A stretch of DNA of 64,000 bases from Dehalococcoidia bacterium. Lineage in GTDB: Bacteria; Chloroflexota; Dehalococcoidia; Lucifugimonadales; Lucifugimonadaceae. How positions within the stretch are numbered: the stretch's first letter is position 1; the number at the start of each line of letters is the position of its first letter. The stretch covers positions 1 to 64,000 of the forward strand of contig JASLLE010000006.1 of assembly GCA_030747175.1 (NCBI GenBank), read 5' to 3'. The notes under the pieces were generated by a model. The model worked only from the letters and a program-made list of their open reading frames with translations, searched no databases and was not told the DNA's origin. The position numbers were made by a program, and so were the translations under genes. Below, one piece after another: positions 26,380 to 35,736 of this stretch.

Positions 26380-26692
26380 CGGTCAACCCGGCAAGACCAA
26401 CCTTAGCGACGCTCGGAGTTGAGGAGATGCCGGTCCACCGGTCAAACGGGTGCGGGACGACCCGATTCCACCGATTGCGACCGGCAGCAACATCCGCTGA
26501 GTGAAAACACGCGTCGAACCCCCCGCGGCTTACCAACTTCGCCCGCAGTCACATCTTGCGTTTCGTGAAGCAAAGTCTTGGACTGTGCCGGGGTTACACT
26601 ACCGGGCCTGCATCCACCAGATCGCGCGGTTCGGCGCCCGGCCGAAACCCGGCGGAACGAACGGGCCCGAGTACACCCGGGCGGAGCGAACT

Positions 26693-27367
26693 TTGGCACG
26701 ACATACCCGGCTCGATGTCCTGAACGCCGTGCACGATGCCGGCGTGGTGCCGATCTTCTACAACGGCGACTTTCAGACCGCGAGGTCGATCGTTCTTGCC
26801 TGCCGCAGGGGCGGAGTTCGCGTGATCGAGTTCACCAACCGAGGCGATCACGCCGGGGAGGTGTTCTCGGAACTGGATCGCTGGGCGGCTGCCGATGCGC
26901 CCGACATGATCCTGGGCGCTGGCTCGATCCAGGACTCCCCGACGGCGTCGCTCTACATTGCGAGCGGGGCGAACTTCATCGTCAGCCCGGCAACAGACGA
27001 CGATACGGCGAGGCTGTGTAACAGACGCAAGATCGCTTACATGCCGGGCTGCGGCAGCGTCACCGAGATTGCTCATGCCGAGGAGCTGGGATGCGAGATC
27101 GTGAAGCTGTTCCCGGGCGATTCGGTCGGCGGGCCGGGCTTCGTTAACGCGGTACGTGCTCCCATGCCGTGGTCGTCGATAATGCCGACCGGCGGCGTGG
27201 ACGGATCACCGGACTCGCTCAAGGCCTGGTTCAATGCCGGCGTCCCAGCTGTGGGCATGGGTTCGGCCCTCGTCTCGTCGGACATCGTCGCCGATGAGGC
27301 GTGGGACACCTTGTCCGAGCGATGCCGTGACGTACTCGCCACCATCAAGGGCCTGCGCGGCCGATAG
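26693..27367 (+). CDS. KDPG-type 2-keto-3-deoxy-phosphogluconate aldolase
   Basis: A 224-residue class I aldolase of the KDPG/KHG family, which splits 2-keto-3-deoxy-6-phosphogluconate to pyruvate and glyceraldehyde 3-phosphate. Signature regions are RLDVLNAVHDAGVVPIFY, VIEFTNRGDHAGEVF (catalytic Glu), ANFIVSPA, MPGCGSVTEI, EIVKLFPGDSVGG (Schiff-base Lys) and SIMPTGGV. The chosen TTG at 26693 has GGAG eight bases upstream and gives the usual start; a longer frame from 26501 has no homology. It is followed by a flavin-binding protein and a KDG-kinase-like gene, matching an Entner-Doudoroff-like route. Confidence 0.85.
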   Translation: MARHTRLDVLNAVHDAGVVPIFYNGDFQTARSIVLACRRGGVRVIEFTNRGDHAGEVFSELDRWAAADAPDMILGAGSIQDSPTASLYIASGANFIVSPATDDDTARLCNRRKIAYMPGCGSVTEIAHAEELGCEIVKLFPGDSVGGPGFVNAVRAPMPWSSIMPTGGVDGSPDSLKAWFNAGVPAVGMGSALVSSDIVADEAWDTLSERCRDVLATIKGLRGR

Positions 27368-27393
27368 AACGCCAGCCGATAAAGGAACCCGAC

Positions 27394-27816
27394 ATGTCAC
27401 TGGATCCAAAGGTTCGAGAGTTCGCAGCCGAGAATCACAAAGCCGTCCTGAGCACCTTCCGGCGCGACGGCGCCACTCAGATGAGTATCGTCACGACCGG
27501 ACCCTTGAGAGACGGCGTGGCGTTCTCCACGACACTGGATCGCGCGAAACTCCGCAATCTGGAGCGCGACTCGCGCTGCTCGTTGCTCGTGTCGAAGGAC
27601 GACTGGTGGGGCTACGTCGTACTGGAAGGCCGGGCGCAGATCATCTCATCAAAGACGTCCAGCCCGGGCGAACTCCGGGACACGATGCGGGATGTTTACC
27701 GTGCCGCCGCCGGAAAAGAGCATCCGGACTGGGACGAGTATGACGAGGTGATGCGGAAGGAAGACCGTGCGACCGTTATCGTGGTCCCGGATGTGGTGTA
27801 CGGCACCGCGCTCTAG
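27394..27816 (+). CDS. PPOX-class (pyridoxamine oxidase-like) flavin/F420-binding protein
   Basis: A 140-residue split-barrel protein of the pyridoxamine 5'-phosphate oxidase-like superfamily. Typical parts are AVLSTFRRDGATQMSIV, FSTTLDRAKLRNLERDSRCSLLV and WWGYVVLEGRAQI. Short members like this bind FMN or F420 and reduce varied substrates. The specific reaction cannot be assigned. It begins 26 bases after the aldolase gene and may be cotranscribed. Confidence 0.85.
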   Translation: MSLDPKVREFAAENHKAVLSTFRRDGATQMSIVTTGPLRDGVAFSTTLDRAKLRNLERDSRCSLLVSKDDWWGYVVLEGRAQIISSKTSSPGELRDTMRDVYRAAAGKEHPDWDEYDEVMRKEDRATVIVVPDVVYGTAL

Positions 27817-27902
27817 GCATCGGCTGCCTCGGATTCACCCGGCCACTGGAATGACCCTCTTAAAACCCATGCAGCAATCAAAAACGGAGTCGGTGCACCG
27901 TC

Positions 27903-28919
27903 ATGCCCCATAGCTTTGTGACCATCGGCGAGGTTCTCCTGCGCCTGACGACCCCGCGACGCGAGCGGCTCACACAGGCCCGGGGTTTTGACGCCATCTA
28001 CGGCGGGACCGAGTGCAACGTGGCCGTCGCTCTTGAGCAGTTCGGGGTCGAACCCGCTCTGATCTCCCGCATCCCCGACAACGACATCGGGCAAGCCTGC
28101 GTGAACTACATACGCCAGTACGGGGTCGATACGTCACGGGTGGTCCGGAGCGGCGACAGGCTGGGCCTCTATTACCTTGAGATCGGCGCATCCGTGCGGC
28201 CCTCGGCGGTCGTGTACGACAGGGCCCGCTCGGCGATGTCCGAGATCGAACCCGGGATGGTGGACTGGCCGGCCGCGCTCGCAGGTCGTGACTGGTTTCA
28301 TTTCTCCGGGATCACGTGCGCTATCTCGAAGAAGGCGACCGCAACGGTCGCCGCCGGTTGCGAGGCCGCAAAGGCGGCGGGGATGACGGTCAGCACGGAC
28401 TTCAACTACCGAAGCGCCCTGTGGAGCCCGGAGGAGGCGGCTAAACGGCTGGATCCGCTGATGCAGTACATAGATGTCGCTATCGGCAGCGCACGCGATC
28501 CGATTCTCGGCGTCATGCTGGGAAAAGACGGGAACATCGAGCCGGACGACCGGACCGCAGACGCCTACCGGCCCTTCGTGGACGCGGCCGTCTCGAAGTA
28601 CGGGTTCGGCAGGGTGGCCCTGACGATTCGAGACATTCATTCGAGCGACCGCAACGACTGGCAGGGCGTCTACTTCGATGGTTCGGAGATCGCATTGAGC
28701 CGGCGGCACGAGCTGGAGATCGTGGATCGCGTGGGTGGCGGAGACGGGTTCGCGGCCGGCGCTATATGGGGCGTCATGAACGGGTGGGAAGCGCAGAAAA
28801 CCGCGGACTTCGCCGCGGCGTCCGGCGCGATAGCGCACACCGTTCACGGTGACTTCAACCTGGCGTCGGAAGCAGAAGTGCTGGCCGCGGCTGCAGGCGG
28901 GGCGGACGTCAGGCGCTAA
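27903..28919 (+). CDS. PfkB-family sugar kinase, 2-keto-3-deoxygluconate kinase-like
   Basis: A 338-residue PfkB/ribokinase fold enzyme. FVTIGEVLLRLTTP, YGGTECNVAVALEQFG, RSGDRLGLYYLEIGASVRPSAVVYDR and FHFSGIT resemble KDG kinases. The phosphate-binding motif is VGGGDGFAAGAI, where the usual GAGD is GGGD and the catalytic aspartate is kept. It probably phosphorylates 2-keto-3-deoxygluconate, feeding the aldolase encoded just upstream. Starts at an ATG near CACCGTC with a weak ribosome site. Confidence 0.87.
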   Translation: MPHSFVTIGEVLLRLTTPRRERLTQARGFDAIYGGTECNVAVALEQFGVEPALISRIPDNDIGQACVNYIRQYGVDTSRVVRSGDRLGLYYLEIGASVRPSAVVYDRARSAMSEIEPGMVDWPAALAGRDWFHFSGITCAISKKATATVAAGCEAAKAAGMTVSTDFNYRSALWSPEEAAKRLDPLMQYIDVAIGSARDPILGVMLGKDGNIEPDDRTADAYRPFVDAAVSKYGFGRVALTIRDIHSSDRNDWQGVYFDGSEIALSRRHELEIVDRVGGGDGFAAGAIWGVMNGWEAQKTADFAAASGAIAHTVHGDFNLASEAEVLAAAAGGADVRR

Positions 28920-29040
28920 CAGACCACGCAATTTTGATAACGGTTTTGACGATGTCCGGCGACATGCCGCGTGACATCCCAAGTTCTGTTCCGGGCCCGA
29001 GGGGGTAACCTACACTCAGCATCAACCAGTCAGATCATCT

Positions 29041-30081
29041 GTGCTCAACGGTCTACGCTGTGAGTCGTGCTTGTCCCGCGGTGCTCAACTTTTATCAATG
29101 ATTACTGAACATATTGGACCCACTGTTTACCCCGAACCGTGGATCGGCTTGGTCGACAATACGTCCGACGGCCTCGCGGGTTTTCGTGCTCTTAATGAAC
29201 AGTTCCGGCGCATGCCTTGGCCAACTCCGTATGACCGCACTCTCCACCAGATGCGGCTGGGGGACGCGCGAGACCTTTCGTGGATTGATTCGCAGTCAAT
29301 AGACCTCATAGTCACCTCCCCCCCGTATTGGACACTTAAACGATACGAAGATAACGAAAATCAGTTGGGCCACATTGAAGATTACAACCAGTTCCTGCAA
29401 GAACTGGACAGAGTGTGGGAAGAGTGCAACCGGATATTGCGCCCGGGTGGACGTGTTTGCTGCGTTGTGGGCGACGTTTGTTTATCACGGCGTCAAGTTG
29501 GTCGCCATTTGGTGATGCCGCTCCACTCGGACCTCCAGGTCAGAGCACGAAAGAGCGGACTCGATTGCCTCACTCCGATTATTTGGCACAAGATCGCCAA
29601 TGGTTCGACTGAATCTTCCGGCAATGGAGCCGGGTTTTACGGGAAGCCGTATCAACCCGGAGCGATCGTCAAGAATGATATTGAGCACATTCTTTTCTTC
29701 AGAAAGGGTGGCGGATACAGGTCGATTGATCCATTGAAGAAGGCGCTGTCAATACTGACCCGGGACGAAATGCAGACCTGGTTCAGATCTATCTGGACCG
29801 ATATCAAAGGCCAATCCACCCGAAATGGTCACCCCGCCCCTTACCCGGTCGCCCTGGCGGACCGGCTCATAAGGATGTTCTCGTTTGCTGGGGATACGGT
29901 TCTTGACCCGTTCGCCGGAACCGGAAGTACGGCTTTGGCTGCGATGCGGGCTGGACGGAACTCCATATCCGTCGAAATCGAACCCCAATATTTTGCCGCC
30001 GCCGAGGCCAATCTGAGAGAGTCGACCCCCCGGCCATCGGATCCGGGTGAGGCCAAGGCGTATGTCGAGGTGATCGCCTAG
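29041..30081 (+). CDS. Type II DNA methyltransferase (beta class, N4-cytosine/N6-adenine)
   Basis: A 346-residue amino-methyltransferase. The catalytic motif TSPPYW occurs near residue 97 and the S-adenosylmethionine motif DPFAGTGSTALAAMRAG near the C-terminus. That order (IV before I) defines the beta class. The GTG at 29041 opens the frame; an ATG at 29098 may be the true start. Base composition is visibly lower in GC than its neighbours, suggesting transfer. The next gene, 17 bases downstream, is a probable partner nuclease. The recognition site cannot be read. Confidence 0.9.
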   Translation: MLNGLRCESCLSRGAQLLSMITEHIGPTVYPEPWIGLVDNTSDGLAGFRALNEQFRRMPWPTPYDRTLHQMRLGDARDLSWIDSQSIDLIVTSPPYWTLKRYEDNENQLGHIEDYNQFLQELDRVWEECNRILRPGGRVCCVVGDVCLSRRQVGRHLVMPLHSDLQVRARKSGLDCLTPIIWHKIANGSTESSGNGAGFYGKPYQPGAIVKNDIEHILFFRKGGGYRSIDPLKKALSILTRDEMQTWFRSIWTDIKGQSTRNGHPAPYPVALADRLIRMFSFAGDTVLDPFAGTGSTALAAMRAGRNSISVEIEPQYFAAAEANLRESTPRPSDPGEAKAYVEVIA

Positions 30082-30098
30082 CTGACCGGAGTGCGAAC

Positions 30099-30809
30099 TT
30101 GATTTACCGATGTCTTGACGCGTTCAGGGAAATTTTTCATGACGGCCCTTACCGGCATCGGGTTTCGACTCATGGTGATCGCGCTTCGATGCAACTCTTT
30201 GAGGATCTGTATGTCGTCGGTTCGTCCGACAAGTTCAACGCGCGCGTTGACAGTGCTCAAAGCGTCCTCAACACCAAAAATCAGCGACAAGGTGTCAAAG
30301 CGAGAAGAGGAGATGGCACGTTTGGGATAGCGTCACCACACGTACCGGCCATCATTGATGATGGCTTTCAAGTCGCGAGGGGTCCCGTTGCTCAGGTGGA
30401 ATTGGGGGTCGAGGTCAAGATTCTGGCGAAAGCGATGGGAAAGCAAATCGAACGAGTCGTAACAGATCTTTCAAGACAAGCCGACCAGTTCAAGTCCGTG
30501 TCTCCCAATTGCATCACAGCCGGCATAGTCGCCGTCAATCAGGCCGATCATGCGGTCTCTTGGGAAGGGGATCGAAGTTACCCGACGGATGGCAGCGCTG
30601 GATTTCGCCATCCAATTCAGGAATGGCGGGCGGTCACGACCAGATTGAATCAAGAAGCTCGACCAAAGTTTGACGAATTTCTCGTTATCCCGTTTAGGGC
30701 GACCAATGAGTTGCCGTATGACTTTGGATGGGTGAACGCCGCCTTGACCCGAGATGACTACGGCGCAATGTTGGTCAGGCTCGGACTCCTATATGAGACG
30801 CGCACTTAG
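30099..30809 (+). CDS. Probable type II restriction endonuclease
   Basis: A 236-residue protein from a TTG start, 17 bases after the methyltransferase and with the same lower GC. A PD-(D/E)XK-like core can be proposed: D87-D88 in PAIIDDGF, then E101 and E105-V-K107 in VELGVEVKIL, on the expected strand-loop-strand spacing. GFRHPIQEW and PKFDEFLVIPFR are ordered-looking blocks but not family signatures I know. The assignment rests on the neighbouring methyltransferase plus the ExK motif, so it is inference rather than recognition. Confidence 0.65.
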   Translation: MIYRCLDAFREIFHDGPYRHRVSTHGDRASMQLFEDLYVVGSSDKFNARVDSAQSVLNTKNQRQGVKARRGDGTFGIASPHVPAIIDDGFQVARGPVAQVELGVEVKILAKAMGKQIERVVTDLSRQADQFKSVSPNCITAGIVAVNQADHAVSWEGDRSYPTDGSAGFRHPIQEWRAVTTRLNQEARPKFDEFLVIPFRATNELPYDFGWVNAALTRDDYGAMLVRLGLLYETRT

Positions 30810-30841
30810 AGCGGCAGAATCACTCTCGATGTATACCAGCG

Positions 30842-31573
30842 CTAGTCCGTCACCTGCACGAGCCGATAACCGATGCCCGGCTCCGTGATGATGTAGCGAG
30901 GCCGGGACGGATCTTCTTCCAGCTTGCGACGTAGTTGCTTCACGAAAGTCCGCAGATATTCTGTCTCATCGCCGTACTCCGGGCCCCAGACAGCCTGCAA
31001 CAACTCACGATGAGTAAGTACCTTACCTGCATTGGTGGCGACCGTCCTTAGCAGGTCGTACTCGGTGCGGGTCAGCCGCACCTCTTCGCCACGCCTCTTG
31101 ACGATACGGGCGCTCAAATCGACTTCCACGAACCCGGTCGTCACGACCGGTTCCTGGCTCGATCCGTTCCCGGACAGGCGGTCTGCGCGTCGCAGCGCCG
31201 CACGTACGCGCGCCGAGAGTTCCGCCCCGCCGAAAGGCTTCGTTAGATAGTCGTCCGCGCCGAGATCCAGTGCCCTGACCTTTTCGCGTTCCTGGTCCGT
31301 CGCGGAGAGGATGATGACCGGGTCGGTGAAAAATTCACGGAGTCTTTCGAGCGCCTCGAATCCGTCCATAACCGGCATCGAAATATCCAGGACGATGAGA
31401 TTAGGCCGGCTCAGCGAGGCCTGGTACAGAGCTTCCTCGCCGTTGGACGCCAGCAAGACATCGAACCCCTCTGCGCTGAGTTGACGCTCAACGAGGCGAC
31501 GGAGCTTGGGATCATCATCGACCACCAGGACGGCCGGTTTTGATTTGCGTCTTTGTGTCGTATCGGTATTCAT
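30842..31573 (-). CDS. OmpR/KdpE-type response regulator
   Basis: A 243-residue DNA-binding regulator. The receiver (13-130) has the acidic pair D20-D21, the phospho-acceptor D63 in IVLDISMPVMDGF, the switch threonine/serine in LSATDQ, and a conserved lysine in YLTKPFGG. The winged helix follows, ending TEPGIGYRLV. ATG at 31573 is preferred; a GTG at 31615 would add 14 residues. It lies 72 bases after the sensor kinase gene on the minus strand, forming a two-component pair. The closest general type is KdpE, but no potassium transport genes are present. Confidence 0.92.
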   Translation of the reverse strand: MNTDTTQRRKSKPAVLVVDDDPKLRRLVERQLSAEGFDVLLASNGEEALYQASLSRPNLIVLDISMPVMDGFEALERLREFFTDPVIILSATDQEREKVRALDLGADDYLTKPFGGAELSARVRAALRRADRLSGNGSSQEPVVTTGFVEVDLSARIVKRRGEEVRLTRTEYDLLRTVATNAGKVLTHRELLQAVWGPEYGDETEYLRTFVKQLRRKLEEDPSRPRYIITEPGIGYRLVQVTD

Positions 31574-31645
31574 GAATATTGGCGGATCCGAGCTATCCGA
31601 ACACTGGCTTTCCACGTTGCCCGGGACCAGTTTAACTTCTTGCGC

Positions 31646-33799
31646 TTAATCTCTGGGTTGGACAGGGAGGGTGAAGGAAAAACGTGAACCTTCTCGGGGC
31701 GCGCTTTCGACGCTTATCTCGCCCCCGTGCGACTCCACGATCGCCTTGCAGATCGCCAGGCCGAGTCCCGCGCCCATCCCGGATTTCCGGCCGGCGTCGG
31801 TCACACGGAAGAATTTCTCGAACACGGCTGACTGGACCTCCGGTTCGAGCCCGAGTCCAGAGTCAAGCACTGCGGTTTCGATCGTGTCGGCCTCGGAATC
31901 GTGAACGGCGCGGACCATGACCGGACCATCGGAGTACTTCAAGGCGTTCGATATCAGGTTGTCCAGCACGCGCCCGATCTGGACCGGATCAACGTACAGA
32001 AGCGGCAGATCCAGTGAAGCTTCAACGTTGATTACGCGGCCTTCGCCCAGGCGGGAGCGCCTGGCGCGGCGCACCGCGTCACCGCTGAGATCGGCAATGT
32101 GAGACTCCTCGGGTTCAAGATTGACCACTCCCGCCTCGATGCGGGACATATCGAGAAGGTTTGAGACGAGTTCCGAGAGCCGGTCAGACTCGTCGTCCAC
32201 GGCGGCCAACTCTTCCCGCAGCAGGTCGGCGTTATCGCCCGGTTCGCTTGCGTGCGATAACGCCGATGCCGCCAGTCCCTTGATAGAGGTCACCGGACCG
32301 CGGAGGTCGTGCGTAATCATCGACAGGAAATCAGCTTTCACCTCGTCAAGATGTTTGAGTTCTGTGATGTCCTGGAACACGGCAATGCCTGCCGTAACGC
32401 GGCCATCCGGAGCCATAACCGGGGCGGCGCTCACGAGGGCCGGAATCCGTGAACCGTCCGGCCGCTCGAAATTGACCTCCACCTGTCGCACAACCTCGCT
32501 GGTCGCTATGGCGCGCGACAGTGGAAGATCTTGTTCTTCGATAGGGACGCCGTCAGGCCGCCGGTAATGGACCGACTTCCGGTACTCGGCCGGAAGCGCC
32601 CCGTACTCGATCGAGTTCCCGATGATCCGTTCCGCCTCCTGTGTCGCAAGCAATACGCGACCGTCCAGGGAGTCAACGATCAGCACTCCGGCGGCGGAAA
32701 CCTGCAGGATGCTTTCGAGTCGGGCTCGTGCCATTTCTGCCGCATCGCGTAACGAGGCTTCTTCCTCGTACATGCGAGAGTTCTCTATCGGAGCGCCGAT
32801 CTGTCTGCCGATCATCTCCAGCATCGCCAGGTTTCTATCGTCGTACGCCCGGGTGTGCAGCGACGCCAGGTTGAGAGTGCCGATCACGCGATCTGCCGCG
32901 ATGATCGGCGCGCCCAGGGCGGATGCTTCATCGTTGGATCCGTTCGGGAACAGGGGTGCGTGGCAGGGGAAAAACCGGAGGAATTCCTCCACCGTCACGC
33001 CGCTGACCATCACCCCGGAACGGTCATCCAACATCAGCTCAGCAGCGGAGCCGGCGACCGGGCATGAATCTCCAAAATCCGGATCGCCCGCGGACGCTCC
33101 CCCGGGCCGCGCCAGGGTGAATATCTCCGTTAGCAAGGATCCGTCCGCGTTAAAAGCGCAGATCGACATCCGATCAAACGGAACCAGGTTCTCCACCTGC
33201 TCGGCGAAATGCTCGAAAACGTCTCCGACGTGCGGCGAAGATGTCATGATCCGCGTTATTTCCGCCAGGGCAGTCCGGTCTGATGCTTCCCGGGAAAGCG
33301 AGGCGTTTGCGGCTTCAAGCTGCCTGGTCCGCTCTTCCACTCGATTTTCGAGTTCCAGGTTCAGCGACTGGATTTCCGCCTCGGCCCGCTTGCGCTCGCT
33401 GATGTCGCGCATGATGCCGGTAAACAGCCGACCGGAAGCGATCCGCGTCTCCGAAATGGCAAGATCTATCGGGAACTCGGTGCCATCGGCACGCCGGCCG
33501 ACCGTTTCGCGCCCGATGCCGATAATCGAGGCGATCCCGGTCTCCAGGTAATTCTGGATGTACATATCGTGACCGGCCCCGAAAGTCCCGGGCATCAGCA
33601 TCGACACATTCCGACCGATCAAGTCTTTTGTATCGTAGCCAAAGATGCGCTTTATGGCGGAGTTCCCGGAGAGCACAATCCCGCGTTCATTGATGGTGAC
33701 GACGGCGTCCACCATGGTTTCAAGAACGGCCGCGTACCGGGACTCGGAGTCCGTGCCGTCGTTACGAGTTTGCTCGCCATCGTCGTTCATACGCGCCAA
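31646..33799 (-). CDS. Cytosolic PAS-GAF-PAS sensor histidine kinase
   Basis: A 717-residue kinase without membrane helices. Order: FixL-like PAS (about 20-140: GIVLSGNSAIKRIFGYDTKDLIGRNVSMLMP), coiled coil (about 140-175), GAF (about 185-350), second PAS (about 365-480), HisKA with H497 in MITHDLRGP, and HATPase (about 595-715, N box DNLISNALKYS, G boxes DSGLGLEPEV and GMGAGLGLAICKAI). It should phosphorylate the regulator encoded next. The PAS and GAF domains suggest an internal redox, gas or small-molecule signal, but no heme ligand is assignable with certainty. Confidence 0.93.
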   Translation of the reverse strand: MARMNDDGEQTRNDGTDSESRYAAVLETMVDAVVTINERGIVLSGNSAIKRIFGYDTKDLIGRNVSMLMPGTFGAGHDMYIQNYLETGIASIIGIGRETVGRRADGTEFPIDLAISETRIASGRLFTGIMRDISERKRAEAEIQSLNLELENRVEERTRQLEAANASLSREASDRTALAEITRIMTSSPHVGDVFEHFAEQVENLVPFDRMSICAFNADGSLLTEIFTLARPGGASAGDPDFGDSCPVAGSAAELMLDDRSGVMVSGVTVEEFLRFFPCHAPLFPNGSNDEASALGAPIIAADRVIGTLNLASLHTRAYDDRNLAMLEMIGRQIGAPIENSRMYEEEASLRDAAEMARARLESILQVSAAGVLIVDSLDGRVLLATQEAERIIGNSIEYGALPAEYRKSVHYRRPDGVPIEEQDLPLSRAIATSEVVRQVEVNFERPDGSRIPALVSAAPVMAPDGRVTAGIAVFQDITELKHLDEVKADFLSMITHDLRGPVTSIKGLAASALSHASEPGDNADLLREELAAVDDESDRLSELVSNLLDMSRIEAGVVNLEPEESHIADLSGDAVRRARRSRLGEGRVINVEASLDLPLLYVDPVQIGRVLDNLISNALKYSDGPVMVRAVHDSEADTIETAVLDSGLGLEPEVQSAVFEKFFRVTDAGRKSGMGAGLGLAICKAIVESHGGEISVESAPREGSRFSFTLPVQPRD

Positions 33800-33876
33800 C
33801 GTGTTCCCGAGAGCGGCAGCCTGCCGGGTCCCGGCTTAACCTGGAATTTCGGTTTCAGGGTTTCGGGGGGCCGTAT

Positions 33877-34698
33877 TCAACTGACGAGGTCTCGATGCTC
33901 GAACACACGTGTCGCCGCCGCCAGCGCGACCAGAGTTATCCCTGAATATACGATGATCGAGAAAGGATCGACGTCACCAGTATTCAATAACGGCAGGCTC
34001 TCATAGTAGGCGAACGGGGATAGCTTCTCCAACCAGCCGAGCGGCCCGAGCGATGGCGCGAGCACGTTGATGACGTAGGCGAGCACGGTTCCCAGGCCCG
34101 CGACCGCAAGGGCGCGAGACGTGCGCAAGAAGACAGCCGACCAGAACACGGCGACCGAATACAGGGCGACGATCAACCCGAAAGCAATGGCGTGCGTGTA
34201 CAGCAGATCCACCTTCCCGATCGGCTCGGCCAGTAGCGCCGCTCCCACCAGCAGGGCGACGAGCGACACCGCCGTCAGCATGCCAAGAACTGCGATCTGA
34301 GTCACGGCCCTCGTCAAGAGGAGTCCGTAACGATGCAATGGCTGCGCCAGCAGGATGTCGAGCGCTCCACGTTCAGCGTCTCGTGCCACGATGCCGGCGC
34401 CGGAGGTGATCGCGTATATCCCGAGCAACACCGGGAACCAGCTCATGTACTCGGTTGACAGGAATCCCTCAAAAGTGAAAAAGCCCTTCTCGTCCAACGC
34501 CTGGGTGAGGTCCGTGACACCGGCCAGCTCGCGAAACTGCTCGGGCATCGCTTCAAGGTAATCTCCCATTCCCTCCACCTCGGACACGGTCGGGTAGATC
34601 CACACGATCGCCGCCGCGTAAATAATGAGCCCCCCGGCCCATGCCAGGCTTCCGTACATGCCCAGCCGCAGGTGTACGGCCATGATCGCTATCTTCAA
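33877..34698 (-). CDS. ABC-2 type transporter permease
   Basis: A 273-residue membrane protein with about six hydrophobic segments (LAWAGGLIIYAAAIVWIY, LLGIYAITSGAGIVA, AVTQIAVLGMLTAVSLVALLVGAALL and others). GIVARDAERGALDILLAQPL is the cytoplasmic coupling motif of ABC-2 permeases. It overlaps the ATPase gene by four bases (ATGA), so the two proteins are made together. It is an exporter of unknown cargo, of the Nod/DrrB or Na-efflux kind. Confidence 0.88.
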   Translation of the reverse strand: MKIAIMAVHLRLGMYGSLAWAGGLIIYAAAIVWIYPTVSEVEGMGDYLEAMPEQFRELAGVTDLTQALDEKGFFTFEGFLSTEYMSWFPVLLGIYAITSGAGIVARDAERGALDILLAQPLHRYGLLLTRAVTQIAVLGMLTAVSLVALLVGAALLAEPIGKVDLLYTHAIAFGLIVALYSVAVFWSAVFLRTSRALAVAGLGTVLAYVINVLAPSLGPLGWLEKLSPFAYYESLPLLNTGDVDPFSIIVYSGITLVALAAATRVFEHRDLVS

Positions 34699-35645
34699 GA
34701 CGCATCCCCTCGCGATTCCACCTGCGGACCGGGGTCTTGCGGCGCCGGTCCCTCGTAGAGAGACATGAACGCTTCTTCCAGAGTTGCCTCGGGGAACACA
34801 AGGTCGGCGACCGGCAGTCCGGCCAGGATCTTGACCACGCCGTCGACGCTGCCTTCGGGGATCGAAAGCTCGAGGTGGTCGTTTCCTGACGCCAGCACCT
34901 CAACGGCCCCGTCTGCTCCCCAGTTGAGGGCCGCGCCGGGTACCGGCATGGCGAACGTGACCGCCATACGCCGCCGCTTGTGACGCTTGAGTGAATCGAC
35001 TTTTTCCACTGCGATGAGCCGCCCTTCACGGACGATACCGACGCGGTCGCAAATTCGCTCTATCTCCGGCAGGACATGGGAGGACAGGAAGATCGTTTTG
35101 CCGCGTCCCTTTTCTTCATCGACCAGGCCGTAAAACTCCTCCTTCACGAGCGGGTCCAACCCCGATGTAGGCTCGTCCAGGATCACCAGCTCCGGGTCGT
35201 GCATGAGGGATTGCACAAGGCCGGCTTTTTGCCGATTGCCGCTCGACAGCGTTCCGACCTTGCGGCCCGGATCGAGGCCGAACCGCTCGGCGAGTGTCCG
35301 CGCACGCTCCATGCCACCGGGTCGTCCTCCAGAACAGAGTTTGAAAAAAGCGTCAACAGTGAGCTGCGGGTAGATCATGAAATCGCCCGGCAGATTCCCG
35401 ACCCGGCGGCGGAGATCGAAGGCATGTTTCCGGGTGTCCAGCCCGAGTATTTCGGCACGCCCGGAAGTTGGGCGGATGAAGTCGAGCAACAGGCGGATCG
35501 TCGTCGTCTTGCCGGAACCGTTCGGACCCAGAAAACCGAACACCTCGCCACGACTCACTTCAAGATCAAGGTTAAAGAGGGCGAGGATGTCCCCGTAGGC
35601 CTTTGTAAGGCCGAATGTCCTTATTGCGGCTTGCTTCGCGACCAT
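34695..35645 (-). CDS. ABC transporter ATP-binding protein (DrrA/CcmA-like)
   Basis: A 316-residue ATPase partner of the overlapping permease gene. Walker A is GPNGSGKT (40-47), the signature LSSGNRQK (133-140) and Walker B ILDEPTSG with E158. The switch is HVLPEIERI. The 95-residue C-terminal extension is usual for drug-export ATPases of this kind. The signature has S-S-G-N in place of S-G-G-Q, as in other ABC-2 exporters. The group lies upstream of the histidine kinase and response regulator on the minus strand and may be under their control. Confidence 0.92.
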   Translation of the reverse strand: MVAKQAAIRTFGLTKAYGDILALFNLDLEVSRGEVFGFLGPNGSGKTTTIRLLLDFIRPTSGRAEILGLDTRKHAFDLRRRVGNLPGDFMIYPQLTVDAFFKLCSGGRPGGMERARTLAERFGLDPGRKVGTLSSGNRQKAGLVQSLMHDPELVILDEPTSGLDPLVKEEFYGLVDEEKGRGKTIFLSSHVLPEIERICDRVGIVREGRLIAVEKVDSLKRHKRRRMAVTFAMPVPGAALNWGADGAVEVLASGNDHLELSIPEGSVDGVVKILAGLPVADLVFPEATLEEAFMSLYEGPAPQDPGPQVESRGDAS

Positions 35646-35736
35646 TGGGATCTCGCGCGGGGTTCTACGGTCCGGGCCCGGTTATCTGAAACACTCCCGG
35701 ACGCCAGTGATTTCCTCGTGGATTCTAGGGATTGAC

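Noticed and set aside
26501-26692. 64-codon N-terminal extension of the KDPG aldolase
   Set aside because: No homology before RLDVLNAV; a TTG with a ribosome site at 26693 gives the expected length.
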